Assembly (NCBI GenBank): GCA_021234155.1 | Contig: JAJEKV010000065.1 | Coordinates: 6,830,316 to 6,894,315, forward strand | DNA length: 64,000 nucleotides | Direction: 5' to 3' | Source: Isoetes taiwanensis | Taxonomy: Eukaryota; Streptophyta; Lycopodiopsida; Isoetales; Isoetaceae | Shown: positions 11,414 to 21,933 of the stretch, piece by piece | Layout of the letters: every line of letters starts with the position of its first letter | Numbering within the stretch: the stretch's first letter is position 1 | Program-made: the position numbers and the translations under genes | Notes under the pieces: generated by a model | What the model was told of the DNA's origin: nothing | Databases searched by the model: none | Seen by the model: the letters and a program-made list of their open reading frames with translations, nothing else

Positions 11414-12004
11414 TTTTCTTGGATAGCAATCTGCCATAGCCACTAGTTTCAAAATGTGAGCCTTCTCTTGTCGCCCTGCACAGCATCAGAAACAGAGGCC
11501 AATAGAAACCCTTAAATAAAAGGGTTCTATGGTTCAATGGTGCATATAAAAAAAGCATTGTGGTCCAGCCTGTGTGACAAGATAGATAAATTTAATCACG
11601 GGATACAATTTTATCTCTCATTAATAATCAACGGCCAAAAAATGGAGCACTGTAGAAATACTATTTAGTACACCTAGTTGAATACGGCAACAAAATCATA
11701 GAAAAACCTTAGTAAATATCGTACAAAAACACAAAAGAAACCCCCTATTATTATGCTAGATATTATAGTTGACATGAATAAGTGAGCATGAATAATTGAA
11801 ATGGCAAGGGATTCGAATATGCACCCCACACATGAGAAATAAAAATAGTAATACTCCATGGCCTCTTTAAAAAAAAAAAAAAAAAAAAAAAGTAAATGCA
11901 AATAAGAAATTGCCTTACCATGTGGCAATGTTGGGCTTGGCATCGTTAGGCTTGGGTGAGATGCCAATATTTTTAACACATCAATTGAAGACGAATGTGC
12001 AAGA
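11414..12004. other. No gene recognised; poly(A) run
   Basis: AT-rich spacer with an uninterrupted A run of more than 20 bases near 11870-11891. Its origin (retroposed tail or simple slippage) cannot be told. Confidence 0.5.
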
Positions 12005-12490
12005 TTTTTTTTTTTTTTTGAACGTGGACCTTTATTACTCAAAAGAATACAAAGAGTACATGGGGGACTCAAAACCCAGTGGAGAAGATGTCCACTAGAG
12101 CAACACTACCCACCACATATATAACACAGAAAAAGCAGATAATAGATATCACCACGAGCACAACTGTTCGCTATTTGTAAGCTTGAATCTGAAGATATCG
12201 CTCCCAAATTACACTCTTGATGTCATCCTTTAAGGAAGAACACTTGTACGCCTTTACAATGCGACTGCGAGCATCACTAAGCACTTGTATATCTGAAAAG
12301 ACCTGTCCCATTGAAGATGAAGAGATTTCGTCTCTTCTAGATGGACCAGATGATCCAAGCAGATGCTAAGTGGAAAGCCCTCTTTGTCAACTTGTCCCAA
12401 GAACTAGGATAGACTGACAATAGGACCTGCTGACTATTCAAGTCGCAATGGAAAAGGCTCAAAAGCCACTGCCAAGCAAGTCAAACATGG
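12005..12490 (-). mobile_element. 5'-truncated LINE (L1-type) 3' end
   Basis: On the minus strand the block ends in a 15-base A tail (T run at 12005-12019), preceded by AGTAATAAAGGTCCACGTTC, which looks like a 3' UTR with a polyadenylation signal. Upstream, near 12300-12400, the reading HLASAWIIWSI-stop-KRRNLFIFNG matches the C-terminal zinc-binding-region signature of plant LINE reverse transcriptases (usually W.IWK.RN..IF). A TGG-to-TAG change breaks it. Only about 0.5 kb remains, as expected for 5'-truncated L1 insertions. A CAAGA string on both sides could be a short target duplication. Confidence 0.65.
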
Positions 12491-13100
12491 CGATACAAGA
12501 AAAAACAGTCAATTAATCATGCTTCAATTTGTTAGATATTAATTTTTATTTGATATTCTAGTTTTCAATGGAGGTTCTTTTTCTCAGATTTGTATTTGTT
12601 GCAATGCTCGACATGTTTTATATTTTCAGGTAGAGACAATAAGAGCATGACTTTAACATTTAAGTGGACAAAAGGCAACATTTCAGTACACTACAAAAAC
12701 GAACCCATTGAATCTCAACTGGTTGGGAGTACGAACCTGTACCTATCACTGCGGAGTTCCAGTTCTGGTGAAGCCTGTTGCTTGAGCCAGGATTTTGTAA
12801 ATTCTTCTCTGCATGGAGCATCAGATTTGTCCTAGATTTTTCCTTCTCCTTTTTGCAAGTTTGTCATCCACTTTCTTTCCTTTTAGCTTCCTATTCCTTA
12901 TTTTTACTTGGGCAAAGCCTCGATTCTTCTTCCTGAATGGGTCCTTAATAGGGTTTCCAAAAATAAACCAGATTTGCAAGGGCAAAGATGGTGATGGCCG
13001 TGGTTTTGAAGACAGATCCTTTATGAGTCTTCTTAAAACCTGGAGACAATACTCAAATTAGAATTTCAGATTTGCACCCTCTTTGCATCAAGAATAGGCG
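12491..13100. other. No gene recognised
   Basis: A frame following a TTTTCAG acceptor-like site near 12629 reads sensibly for about 65 codons (MTLTFKWTKGN...), but no family is recognised and no partner exon is seen. It is left unannotated. Confidence 0.4.
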
Positions 13101-13106
13101 CACAAG

Positions 13107-13128
13107 GGTAAAAGCATGCTGTGGTGTA
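13107..13128 (+). repeat. Putative transposon terminal sequence (copy 1)
   Basis: GGGTAAAAGCATG.TGTGGTGT occurs here and, in inverted orientation, at 51478-51500 at the head of the DDE-family remnant. A word ACGCCACATTTTGG lies close inside both. The 22-base match between two transposon-like blocks suggests a shared terminal sequence, although the inner word is oriented differently in the two places. Confidence 0.4.
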
Positions 13129-13334
13129 TCAAAAACGCGCATTTTGACGCCACATTTTGGCACCTTCTTTGTGGTAGAATCGGGTGGTGCATACCGAAGC
13201 GGAGATTGCGGGAGTGCGAATTAATGAGCGTCGGTTATTTTGAATTTTATGCCACGTCATTGTCCCTCATTTCGAATTAAGAAATAATCACCTCTTCTTC
13301 TGTTTTTTTGCCGCTTCTTGCCGATTGAACCCTA

Positions 13335-14010
13335 ATGGAGTCAGAATTGAATGCCACTGGTTATACGATGAAATCTCTCCTCAAACAAGAGATTGTACCC
13401 CATGAAGATCTAAAGAAGCTTTGGGGTGACAGAGTTCCAAATAAATCGGCTCACTGGTATTTTTCCCCAAATATTTGTCAAAGCTGAAAAATTAAGGCAT
13501 ATGTTTTCTTATGCGGGTTGAAGAATCGAGCAATGAACAATACAAAGAGTTCATGCAAATTTACAAAAGAATTACGGGAAGCCACCTACATGGGGTGGAA
13601 TGGCTCCTGGAACACAGGCGATGGCTTATTATCCGCATATAAAAGGGGAGGTCATTAATGGAAGAGCTTCTGGATTATTATAAAACTCGATGAGAAAGCG
13701 AGAGGCCGGTTCTTCTAGACCCAAGAAAAGCATAGGCAAATCCACCCGACCGGGAAGAAAATAGTAAAAGTGATAGGGATGATGAAGATGATAGGGAAAA
13801 AACCAAATCAGGTTCCTCTAGACCACACATTCAATCTGAACTCACAATCAAAAGCGAGAAAAAGAGCAATGTTGAGACCAAAACATGCCATTGCGGGTAT
13901 GTTCAATTATTAGTTGTGTTACAACAGAAAAAAATCTCAAGCTTGACCTAGATTGTTTCTATCAACACAGAAAAGGTAACCTCAAATCCACTTCAAGATC
14001 AGGTATGTCT
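13335..14010 (+). pseudogene. Degenerate ORF remnant upstream of the FCP1-like relic
   Basis: An ATG at 13335 opens a 50-codon frame (MESELNATGYTMKSLLKQ...) that stops at 13485. After it, protein-like pieces continue in shifting frames (KEFMQIYKRITG, then a Lys/Asp/Ser-rich part near 13760-13880). This could be the N-terminal half of the mobile-element protein whose phosphatase-like and protease-like parts follow at 16.07 and 16.8 kb. The family is not recognised. Confidence 0.35.
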
Positions 14011-14254
14011 ACTACCATTTTGCATCATGTTGGCTGTATTGTCATGTTGTGTCTCTATGATGCCATCTGTGGGGCATTTCGTGCAATGGATGCCAGAATG
14101 ATAGATGAGGTATGTGTGGTCTGGTGAGTGGTGAGTTGTTGGCATGTTGTTTGTGGTGTAGTGATGAGAATAATGCTAGCATTTGTGGTGTGGTGTGTCT
14201 TCGTCGTGGTGGAGTGGGGCGTTGGGCTACCAATGGTGCTAATAGTGTTGCTAT

Positions 14255-14600
14255 CCACCATGTCCCACACCACACCCCACCATCTCCCACCACTACACTC
14301 TACCATCTTCCACCACCACACTCCACCATGTCCCACACCACACCCCTCCACCACACTCCACCACCACCACACTCCTCCACCACCACCACACTCCACCACA
14401 CCACACCACCACACTCCACCATGTCCCATACCACACTCCACCACCACCACACCACACCACCACCACACCACACCACGCCACCACACTCCACCACTACTAA
14501 ACCCCACCACCACACCCCACCACCACCACACCCCACCACCACCACACTCCACCATGTCCCACACCACACTCCACCACCCTGCACAATGTCCCACCACTCC
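14255..14600. repeat. CCACCA/CCACAC minisatellite (plus strand C-rich)
   Basis: Dense repetition of CACCACACTCCACCACCACA with variant CACCATGTCCCACACCACAC units, flanked by GTGTGGTGTG-rich sequence at 14620-14710 that could pair with it. The same repeat in the opposite orientation is at 36598-36905. The long His/Pro/Thr and Gly/Val/Trp frames here are artefacts. Confidence 0.9.
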
Positions 14601-14709
14601 TTGCTACCACCACAGCGTGTTGTGTGGTGTGTACTGTGCAGCGTATGTTGTGTGGTGTGTGGTATGTGGTGGTGTGTAGAGAGTACCTTGTGTTGTGTGG
14701 TGTGTGTGA

Positions 14710-16060
14710 TTGTGGTCTTCCATCAAGACACGTGGCTTACTATGTTAGAGGAGGCACATATATGTAGTGTTTTGTTTTGCGGACTATGGCAGACTTTGTG
14801 AAGGGAATGGTTGGCTGCAACATCAACTAGGTTTGATAGATGTAAGCAATGATTGCAAGCAAACGAGGATAGGAAAAATGATATCAAAAGAAAGATTGAG
14901 TTGATGGAGCATAAACCATCAGAAATTAGAGCTGATTTGCACCGATGGCAATCAATCATGACAAAGAAATCTGAAGCGGCCGGGGTGTTCGGGTTGTAAG
15001 CGAACTAAAGGATGAAGAGCTAAATGGTACGCAAGGTTGCACCGGGCTGAATCAATTAAATAAGGAACTAGCGGCGAAATTGAGCTAAAGGCATGTGAAG
15101 ACTTATCTGGGAGCTGCAACCTCGAATGCAAAGATTTGAGATTTTTTTCTTCAAGCGTAGTGGTCATGACACTCCTTTAGATCTTGCACTTCCAATGCTT
15201 TCTGAGGCCGAAGAAGAGGGTGATGAAGGTTGTCCATTTTGTGGGCGATTAATGCGAAATGGGAGGGTAAAATGTTGCCGGTTGTGATAGCGAGAATCAC
15301 CACCCCGATATCACATTCCATGTCTATCACACCATTTGAGGTAAATATTATCATCTCTAACCCTCGTCTAAAGACTCTATTGATTTTGAATTTGTTTTGC
15401 TGCAGCCCCAGTTGTGCCCACATTATGTCTGAGACATGGCTTTTGACTTTTGGTGTTTGAGTGGTACCACAAGAACCAATAGACACAAGTAAGTGCCTTA
15501 ACTAATGTTTACTGATGTTGTCCCGCGGGTCTCTTGACTTAGTGTTTGCAGAATTGCGGTTTGAGACCAAGGATATCCAATAGTTATCCACGCCTCGATC
15601 AGTTATGAGACTGCAAGATACCTCTCGGGTCCACCTAGAATTCACCCCATTTGATACTTCAAAGTCAATCCCAGCTGCTGACAGCGTGGAGAATCCAAAA
15701 CAAAATTTGGATAGTGAACTGAATGCAGTCGTATCAAGTAAGTACCGATGCCACATACATGATTTATTTTTTTGTGTTTTTCTTTGGTCTTCCTCATTTT
15801 CAATTATGTTCTGAGAGATAAATGCTACTTTACAGAATCGCAAGCCATCACGAAGAGATTCCTAGTGCATCTCTTTTTAGGGGAAATTAATTCCCTTGAG
15901 ATTCATTCTCATGGGATCCTTCACCCGAACAAAAGTTTTTTTTGAACATGAGCCAAATCACGGATCTGGTGATGAAGTTGACAAAGAAACCCCGGATCCT
16001 GGACAAGATGCAAGACTGCTCATCAAATCCAATACAACCTCAACCAAGAAAAACCAAGAG
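14710..16060. other. Spacer with short protein-like pieces, no gene called
   Basis: Frames such as plus 15605-15814 (FTPFDTSKSIPAADSVENPK) read as plausible exon pieces ending in a GTAAGT donor near 15739, and may belong to the relic at 16.07 kb. No domain can be assigned. Confidence 0.35.
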
Positions 16061-16070
16061 GTTAACTGAA

Positions 16071-16702
16071 ATTCTCCTTGTTCTAGATTTTAATGGGGTT
16101 TAAAACCCAAGTTTTATGACTTGAGAGAGAGGATCCCTGCATCGGTCGAGCCAGAAGTGACCCTCCAGAAATTGAACCTTCAAAAGGCAGCAGTTTCCAG
16201 GCCTGGATTACAGGAATTCTTAGAATGGTATTTTTCAAAATTTGAGATTGCATTGTGGTCCAGCATGGCTAAGAGTAATGTTGACTTGTTGATGAGAAAG
16301 TTGCTGCAGGAATATAAGGGCAGATTTCTTTTTATTTGGAATCAGGATGACTGCACCAACACAAAATTAAAAGTGGTTAATAAGCCAATTTTCCTTAAGG
16401 ATCTGTCCAAAGTGTACCAGAAATACTGGAAATACCAAGTGAAAAACACACTGTTGATAGATGACAGCAGATATAAGGGTTCTGCCAATCAGCCGAACAC
16501 AATGATATGTCCAAATAGTTTTGCTCCCGACAGGTTGGATTCCAATTTCCTTTTGGACCAACTCAAACCATGGCTGGAAGGACTTCTGACTGCAGAAAAT
16601 GTGCCTGCTTATGTGAAGGAACATCAAATGTGGAACATGTGGGATTCTGAAGAGTCGCGCAACTGCATGAAAATGCTCGATAAGTATTTTCATAAATGAA
16701 TC
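16071..16702 (+). pseudogene. FCP1/NIF-type HAD phosphatase-like domain (copy 1)
   Basis: Motif I appears as LVLDFNGV at 16077-16100, followed one base out of frame by LKPKFYDLRE, so a single-base loss after motif I breaks the gene. The main frame (about 16121-16699) then carries RPGLQEFLEWY, ALWSS (motif II), FIWNQDDC, KPIFLKDLS (motif III region) and NTLLIDDSRYKG (motif IV), the order of FCP1/NLI-interacting-factor HAD phosphatases, which dephosphorylate Ser/Thr. Motif I is D-x-N-G instead of the usual D-x-D-G, as in copy 2 at 49.0 kb. It ends at TGA 82 bases before a protease-like exon. A mobile-element origin is inferred from the neighbours and the second copy. Confidence 0.7.
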
Positions 16703-16782
16703 TTGTAAAACTCTTTGAAAGTCAATATAAGTAAAAAAAATTCTATGATATGTGTTGTACTTTTTCAATTTAAAATATTTGA

Positions 16783-17574
16783 ATGGATTGTGAGCAAATG
16801 TTCTCGTGTGTGTTTAGAACTAGAGATGATAGAGCTTCGGCAGTCCCTGTCTATCTAAAGCCACATACACATTTGGAAGTGGTGCTGAGTAGAACTGAAA
16901 CTGTCGTGATTAGCTCCACCGACATCAAAATTTTGGAAGCTGATATGCAGTGGTTCAATGACCAATTGATCCTCCTCTTCTCAAGGTGATACTTTCATCT
17001 GATTTGTGATCATCAGGATTGTGCCATCATATACATATGTTTGCAGATACATGGAATACTAGTTGATGCTCCAAGGAATGAGCCATCCCTTTCATTTCTT
17101 TGACCCTCTTTTTTACTCGACATTGTCCAAGGACATAAATAGTTACAAAACAATAAGGAAACATGTGAATCTGGATAAGTGCCAGTACATGTTTGTGCCT
17201 GCTTGTGATGGACATCACTGGACCTGTTTTCTGATTGTAAGCCGTGCGTGTCTCACATAGAGATATAAACCAGGGATATATCACTTTGATAGCTCGGGCT
17301 TGCATGGCAAAAGCAGACATATTGAGAGGTTAGTGCTTGCTCATTGCATTTTGCTTTTGTAGCACAATGACAACAAACTTTGAATGCAGGTTCCTGGAAT
17401 TGCTTGGACACAATAATTTCAGCTTTACAATCTCAGATGTTGTGAAAATTTCTAGAACGCCTCTTTAAACCGATGATCATTCATGTGGCCCTGCCGTATA
17501 TTCGTTTATGCACAAATTTGTGAGGGGGTACTTGAAAGGACTGAATATATTGTTGCCTGATCTAGTAAGTCAAC
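16783..17574 (+). pseudogene. Ulp1/SENP-type (C48) cysteine protease-like relic
   Basis: Exon 1 carries TDIKILEADMQWFNDQLI, resembling the start of Ulp1 domains (a ..L.WLND.II pattern), and ends at a GT donor at 16987. Exon 2 begins after TTTGCAG at 17046 and reads through a TAG to GMSHPFHFFDPLFYSTLS, QYMFVPACDGHHWTCFLIV (catalytic His) and, after another intron, YHFDSSGLHGKS (catalytic Asp). Near 17480-17520 comes DDHSCGPAVYSFMHKF with the catalytic Cys. The position where the family has its oxyanion-hole Gln, just before TDDHSCG, is a TAA. At least two nonsense codons mean it is not active. Plant transposons often carry such SUMO-protease-like genes; the adjacent phosphatase-like relic may be part of the same polypeptide. 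Confidence 0.7.
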
Positions 17575-17961
17575 TCAAATGCAGCAGATAAACCAAACTC
17601 TGTTATTGACAAAGTGTGGTTAACTGCAGGCTGTGGACATTTTAGACCAGGATCTAGTTGATGTTAGAGTGTTCATGCTTGAAATTTTAAGATTAGAAGC
17701 AACAAAAGCTGGAACTGAGAGGAACATATGTATTGGGCAGTATGTAGGTGCATGAGTCACCTCGTACTTTAAAATCATTGTATATCTTTCTTATGTACAT
17801 AATTGTTACTGTAACCTCGATTCATTTGAATGAAAATTCATATTCAATTCATCTCACAAACAAAGGAATCAAGTGTTCAGAAGAATTCAAATCTTCAAGA
17901 GAAATCAAGACAAACTCATTTTCACAGCTGAAGCACAAAAATTCAGATGAGTTCTGAAAAT

Positions 17962-18518
17962 TCATTAGAGGTAATTTGAGATCTCCTTTTGTCCCCATAA
18001 GAATCCTCCAATAGAATGAGTACTCTACATCAAACTGCAATTAATGCAGCATTAACAACTTCATTGCTGTCGTTTTTTCCCTATAACTTTTGATCTACTC
18101 ATGAAAATGCTGCGACGTTTGTTGCATTAGATGCAGAATGAAAAGATCTTTCAAGTGATATATGGTTATGATGTATTTCAATACAAGCCATATGTGTTAA
18201 CCTTAAAAAATATAGTTTTTTGCTCTTTTCTTATATATTTACATCCCAAAAGATATAACAATGGGTTGTCATTAGAAAGATCTTGAGGAGACGAATCCAT
18301 TGCCACAAATAGTGTTTGAATCAGAGTTTTTGATCAAAAGTTATAGTAGAAAAATGATACTGCAAAAGTTAGCTAGAACTGCATTAATTACTGCTGCCAC
18401 ATAATACTGGAATAAAATACACTGGAGCTCTTCTCTTATTGGACAGTTTAAAAAGCTGATGTGGCTTTTTAAGCATCCCTTAATGGGACAAAATGAGATC
18501 TCAAATTACCTCTAATGA
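17962..18518. mobile_element. MITE-like element with 24-35 bp terminal inverted repeats
   Basis: The left end TCATTAGAGGTAATTTGAGA continues TCTC.TTTTGTCCC, and the right end is its inverse (GGGACAAAATGAGATCTCAA, then ATTACCTCTAATGA). The 557 bp body is AT-rich and has no ORF. No convincing flanking duplication is visible. It lies just beyond the 3' end of the DDE-like pseudogene. Confidence 0.75.
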
Positions 18519-18528
18519 CAGAATGGTT

Positions 18529-20480
18529 TTACATTTCATCATCATCATAAAGAACTGCGGGTAAACTCTGTAAAATTTTCTCCTCATCTAAAGGATCCAG
18601 CCTATATATAGTCTTGTTTTGACGTTTAGTTGGTGGCATGTGAAGTCTGATTGCACAGATCTGTGTTGTGAATACTATGCCTAAGGCGTCTTTACTGCAA
18701 AGATCATAGCTGACGGTTGATCTTGCGCCCTTCTTGTAATACATACCTTCTATGACACTATCACTGGCGAGTACCATATTGAGTTGGAAGTCTTTCTCCA
18801 CTATCCATTTTGGTTTTGTGCACATCAGAATCCAAAATTCAGAACCCTCATCATTCCCTTTCGGAGCAACGACATCAAAATTATCACCAACTCTAAGTGC
18901 CTCTGCTAACATCGTGGGATTGGAGGAGAACAAGGACCTGGTGGATTTACGGTCCTCAATGTTAGCATGCACATTGGAGGATGGTACAATAACTTGAAGT
19001 TTTCAATCATCAACATAGTGCTTGTTCACACAACTGTCCCACATGCCATCCAAGCAATAGCTGCAGAAGCATGAAAGTTCCCTCGTGTGCAACTGCAATG
19101 GAGATTCAGGATTGAATGCATGTACACAATGGATCTGCCTAGTGTCCAAAATCCTTTCTGCACCCCATGTTTTTTTTCTATCTATATCCTCCACCTTGAC
19201 TTCCCAAAAGAACATTTTTATATTCTTCCTCTTACTGGTTTTAGATGTGTTCATCCACTCGGATGTTCCATAAGTGAACATCTCTTCGGCAACTTCTACC
19301 ACTTCATGAGCATTACCCAATTTTATGCTGTTGTATTTTAATTGCAGTTGTCTTAACCATCTCTTCAACTCAGCAGCTTTGCCATCGTGTTCACCTTTCC
19401 CGTGGTTAGAACCAAAAAAATTCCACATCATATAGACATCAGTGTCATTTGTGTACCTAGCCACAAAGTGAAATGGTCTAGAAGCCTTGAATTGAGATGC
19501 TGCACCATCTGAAAACACAAAATGTCTCTTTCGCACCCTTCCTTTCTGCTCCAGATATATGTGGTGCTTCATGAAGCAGTGTTGCACGAACAAAGTATCG
19601 TGTTCCCTATCATCTGCTATATAGTAATGTGTTTCCTTGATAATCTCATCTGCCACTGAGTCGTACTGATATATTATTTGAACCAAAATGGTAATTTGGT
19701 TATTGACCCAGCGCATCGACTGCACCTCCTCTTGTTCCTTGAATGTATAGTTCTCTGTAAAACCACTACCGAAAGATATGCATCTGCTGGGAGATTCTCC
19801 AGAAGCTCCTTAAATTGTTTTGCCTGTCATTGGTACCTGAAATTATGCAGTGGAAAGATTTTTAGACGCTCTTTCAGTTTATCCCGAAGCTCCTTGGGTT
19901 CTGTCTCATTGTACTGATGAGTAAGTCTCCTACCAGAACTCGAGACGTTGTCTTTTTCATAGTCAATGTACTCCCATTTCACTTTCCTGTTACTGCCACT
20001 TTCTTCCATGGGACAGGTCTGAAACTTCTTGATTCCACATAGCTCACAATCTCCAAGGATGCATGCCTTCTTGTGAAACTCATCTAATTCACTCTTTGGA
20101 CAGAATAGAGATCTCCACAGGCTTCCTGCACTTGTAATTTTATGCTGTTGTGCCCTACATTGACCAAGTTCATGTGATCTACAAACATCGCAGGTGCAAG
20201 TGCAATTATTCAGATGTTTGGTTCTCATCCCATTGAGTCCATCCACTAACATTTGCATCCTCACGTGCTGAATGCAACATCAACTATTGAAGTCCTTCAA
20301 TTTCACAACAAACCAGGGTTTTAGCTTCTCAAAAGCTCGAAGACGAATCTTAATTTCTGGATGTTGGTCCTTGAACCTCTTGAACAATAGCATCTGCATG
20401 AAATGAACACTAAAAAGCATGGTTTCATTAATTAGAGAAATTTCGTTTTCTCGTTTGACAACGAAATAGGTCGTGGTCAC
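18529..20480 (-). pseudogene. DDE-transposase-like protein, middle and C-terminal part (broken)
   Basis: Reading right to left: EQHPEIKI-like segment KDQHPEIKIRLRAFEKLKPW, then a TGA at a Cys position in the C-rich block (CCIQHVRM, CTCTCDVC, CGIKKFQTCP). Next comes an in-frame TGA after HNFRYQ, then a one-base shift exactly at the expected Asp of a DFTENYTF motif. The main frame 19725-19003 has HFVFSDGAASQFK and FFGSNHGKGEHDGKAAELKR, resembling acidic-triad motifs of DDE-type transposases. After another in-frame TGA (19003-19005) a C-terminal segment contains GDNFDVVAPKG and FWILMCTKPKW, recalling BAH-like folds. At least three nonsense codons and one frameshift make it a pseudogene. The N-terminal portion of the same family is at 50456-51231. 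The family assignment to DDE enzymes is inference from motif spacing. Confidence 0.55.
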
Positions 20481-20646
20481 CCCGGGGATGGTAAGAAATG
20501 ATTCCTCTCAACCAAAACAAAGCGTCAATAATCCTAAGTTCAGCTTGAAAAAATAACACGCGCCAGAATTTGACACCAGGCCTGTAGCCCAAAGCTGTCA
20601 TGACAGTAACCGAGGGGTTTGAGCAATATCACGAGTGGTCGTAAGG

Positions 20647-20767
20647 ATCGCCATTGCGATTCTGGCGAGAACAAGTGAAGGCAGAATACAAGAAGCACAT
20701 TGTGTGCTTCGTGGTCAAGTTACCATCTGGGGGATGTATAACTGGTGTACAGAATCGCCACCGCGAT
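20647..20767. repeat. Two ATCGC-N4-GCGAT palindromes
   Basis: ATCGCCATTGCGAT at 20647-20660 and ATCGCCACCGCGAT at 20754-20767. They lie just beyond the 3' end of the methyltransferase-like relic and belong to a set of eight within 5.5 kb. Confidence 0.85.
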
Positions 20768-20953
20768 CTTTCAGACTACTTTGTTTATCCAATTCTAAGT
20801 TGAGATAACACAAAAGCATAGTGAACAAAAGTATAACACATAGTGAACTGAAAAAGCATAACTCATATTGATCCTAAAAACAGGTGAAAATTTAAACACA
20901 ATGTTATAACAAAAACTTTGTACAAAATGCCCAGCACAAAGGCGAAGGCTATA

Positions 20954-21933
20954 TCACTGAGTCTCAAATACAGTCTCTGGATCAACACCATGTTGAGCAG
21001 CTATTCTTGCAATATGCTCCTTTCCAATAGCAAGGGTCTGTGACAGGTCCATTTCTGTATATCCAGTTGTTTCTGGGATGTCAACATCCATTGCCCGTGC
21101 TGCGTTCTGAACACGCTCTGACATATCTTGGCTATTAAACAATTCGTCCTGCAATTGCTCAGAATATTCATTAGAGGGTACCAGCTTCTGCCTTTTAGGT
21201 GAAGGGTCGGGGGAGGTTCTCCCACTTCCGGAGGCGGCTTCAGAAGTTCCTCCATACTCAAAATTAGGAAGGGGCTTGTCCAGTTGCTTGGTTACCAGTG
21301 GCATTAAGGTGTCCAAGTTCTGGTTCAGTGCTTCAAGCTTCTTGAAAGTTGGATCAAGTTTTGCCTGTGCCTTCTCAGTCTGCTCTATCAGTTCCCGGGT
21401 CTCCTTCAGCCTTTCTTCGAAGCTTTTCTGATCCAGGCCGTCTAGTATCTGATCCATCTGGCTGAGATCCGTTCCCTGTGTTATATTAATATCAGGCATG
21501 TCGGAACGTTGCTCTTCACCTTGCTCATCTTGCTCTTCACCTTCCTCTTCCATGTCAGGCCTTGCCATTTTCTCTAGAATCTCGAAGAAAGATCTAAGGA
21601 AACGGCAAACCTTGTCGTCATACTCAAAAGCAACACTCCGTTTTCCTTGCATCAACGCTACCAGAAATCCAAAATGCAACCTTCTAATGGTACCAGCTCC
21701 TTCACTATATAATAGACATAAGAGGTTTTTGCCTGGCTCTTGAGGACGAAGTCGCCTTCCATAGCTGCCCATGAGAATTTGGGTTTACCTGTAAAGAACT
21801 CCAAATACTTTCTTTTTGTTTTTGCATCTACCTCTTCGTCGCCAGTAATCGGATATTTTGGAAGAGGAGTGCTTTGTGGTGCTTTAGTGACTTGAGTCAG
21901 TCGCAGCACCAAGTTGGGTTTAACGGGCAGCAC
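20954..21933 (-). pseudogene. DNA methyltransferase-like gene copy 1, C-terminal part
   Basis: Frame 21933-21658 reads FTGKPKFSWAAMEGDFVL, YYIVKELVPLEGCILDFW and stops. The adjacent frame picks up with VALMQGKRSVAFEYDDKVC (about 21655-21600) and runs to 20954 through an acidic Glu-rich segment, a coiled-coil-like stretch (KETRELIEQTEKAQAKLD) and a basic SPKRQKL. The pattern 'IVKELVPLEG-ILDF-..ALMQGKRSVAFEYD' matches the region around motif I of beta-class amino-DNA methyltransferases, whose motif IV comes earlier in the chain, as here (22.2 kb). The Gly-rich SAM loop expected after LDF is missing and the frame is broken there, so this copy should be inactive. The homologue at 48.2 kb retains a GGYIAREAL loop. 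The long acidic tail is not part of the known domain. Confidence 0.5.

Noticed and set aside
14055-14801. Long Gly/Val/Trp and His/Pro/Thr frames
   Set aside because: They are produced by the CCACCA array; the same happens at 36.5-37.0 kb.
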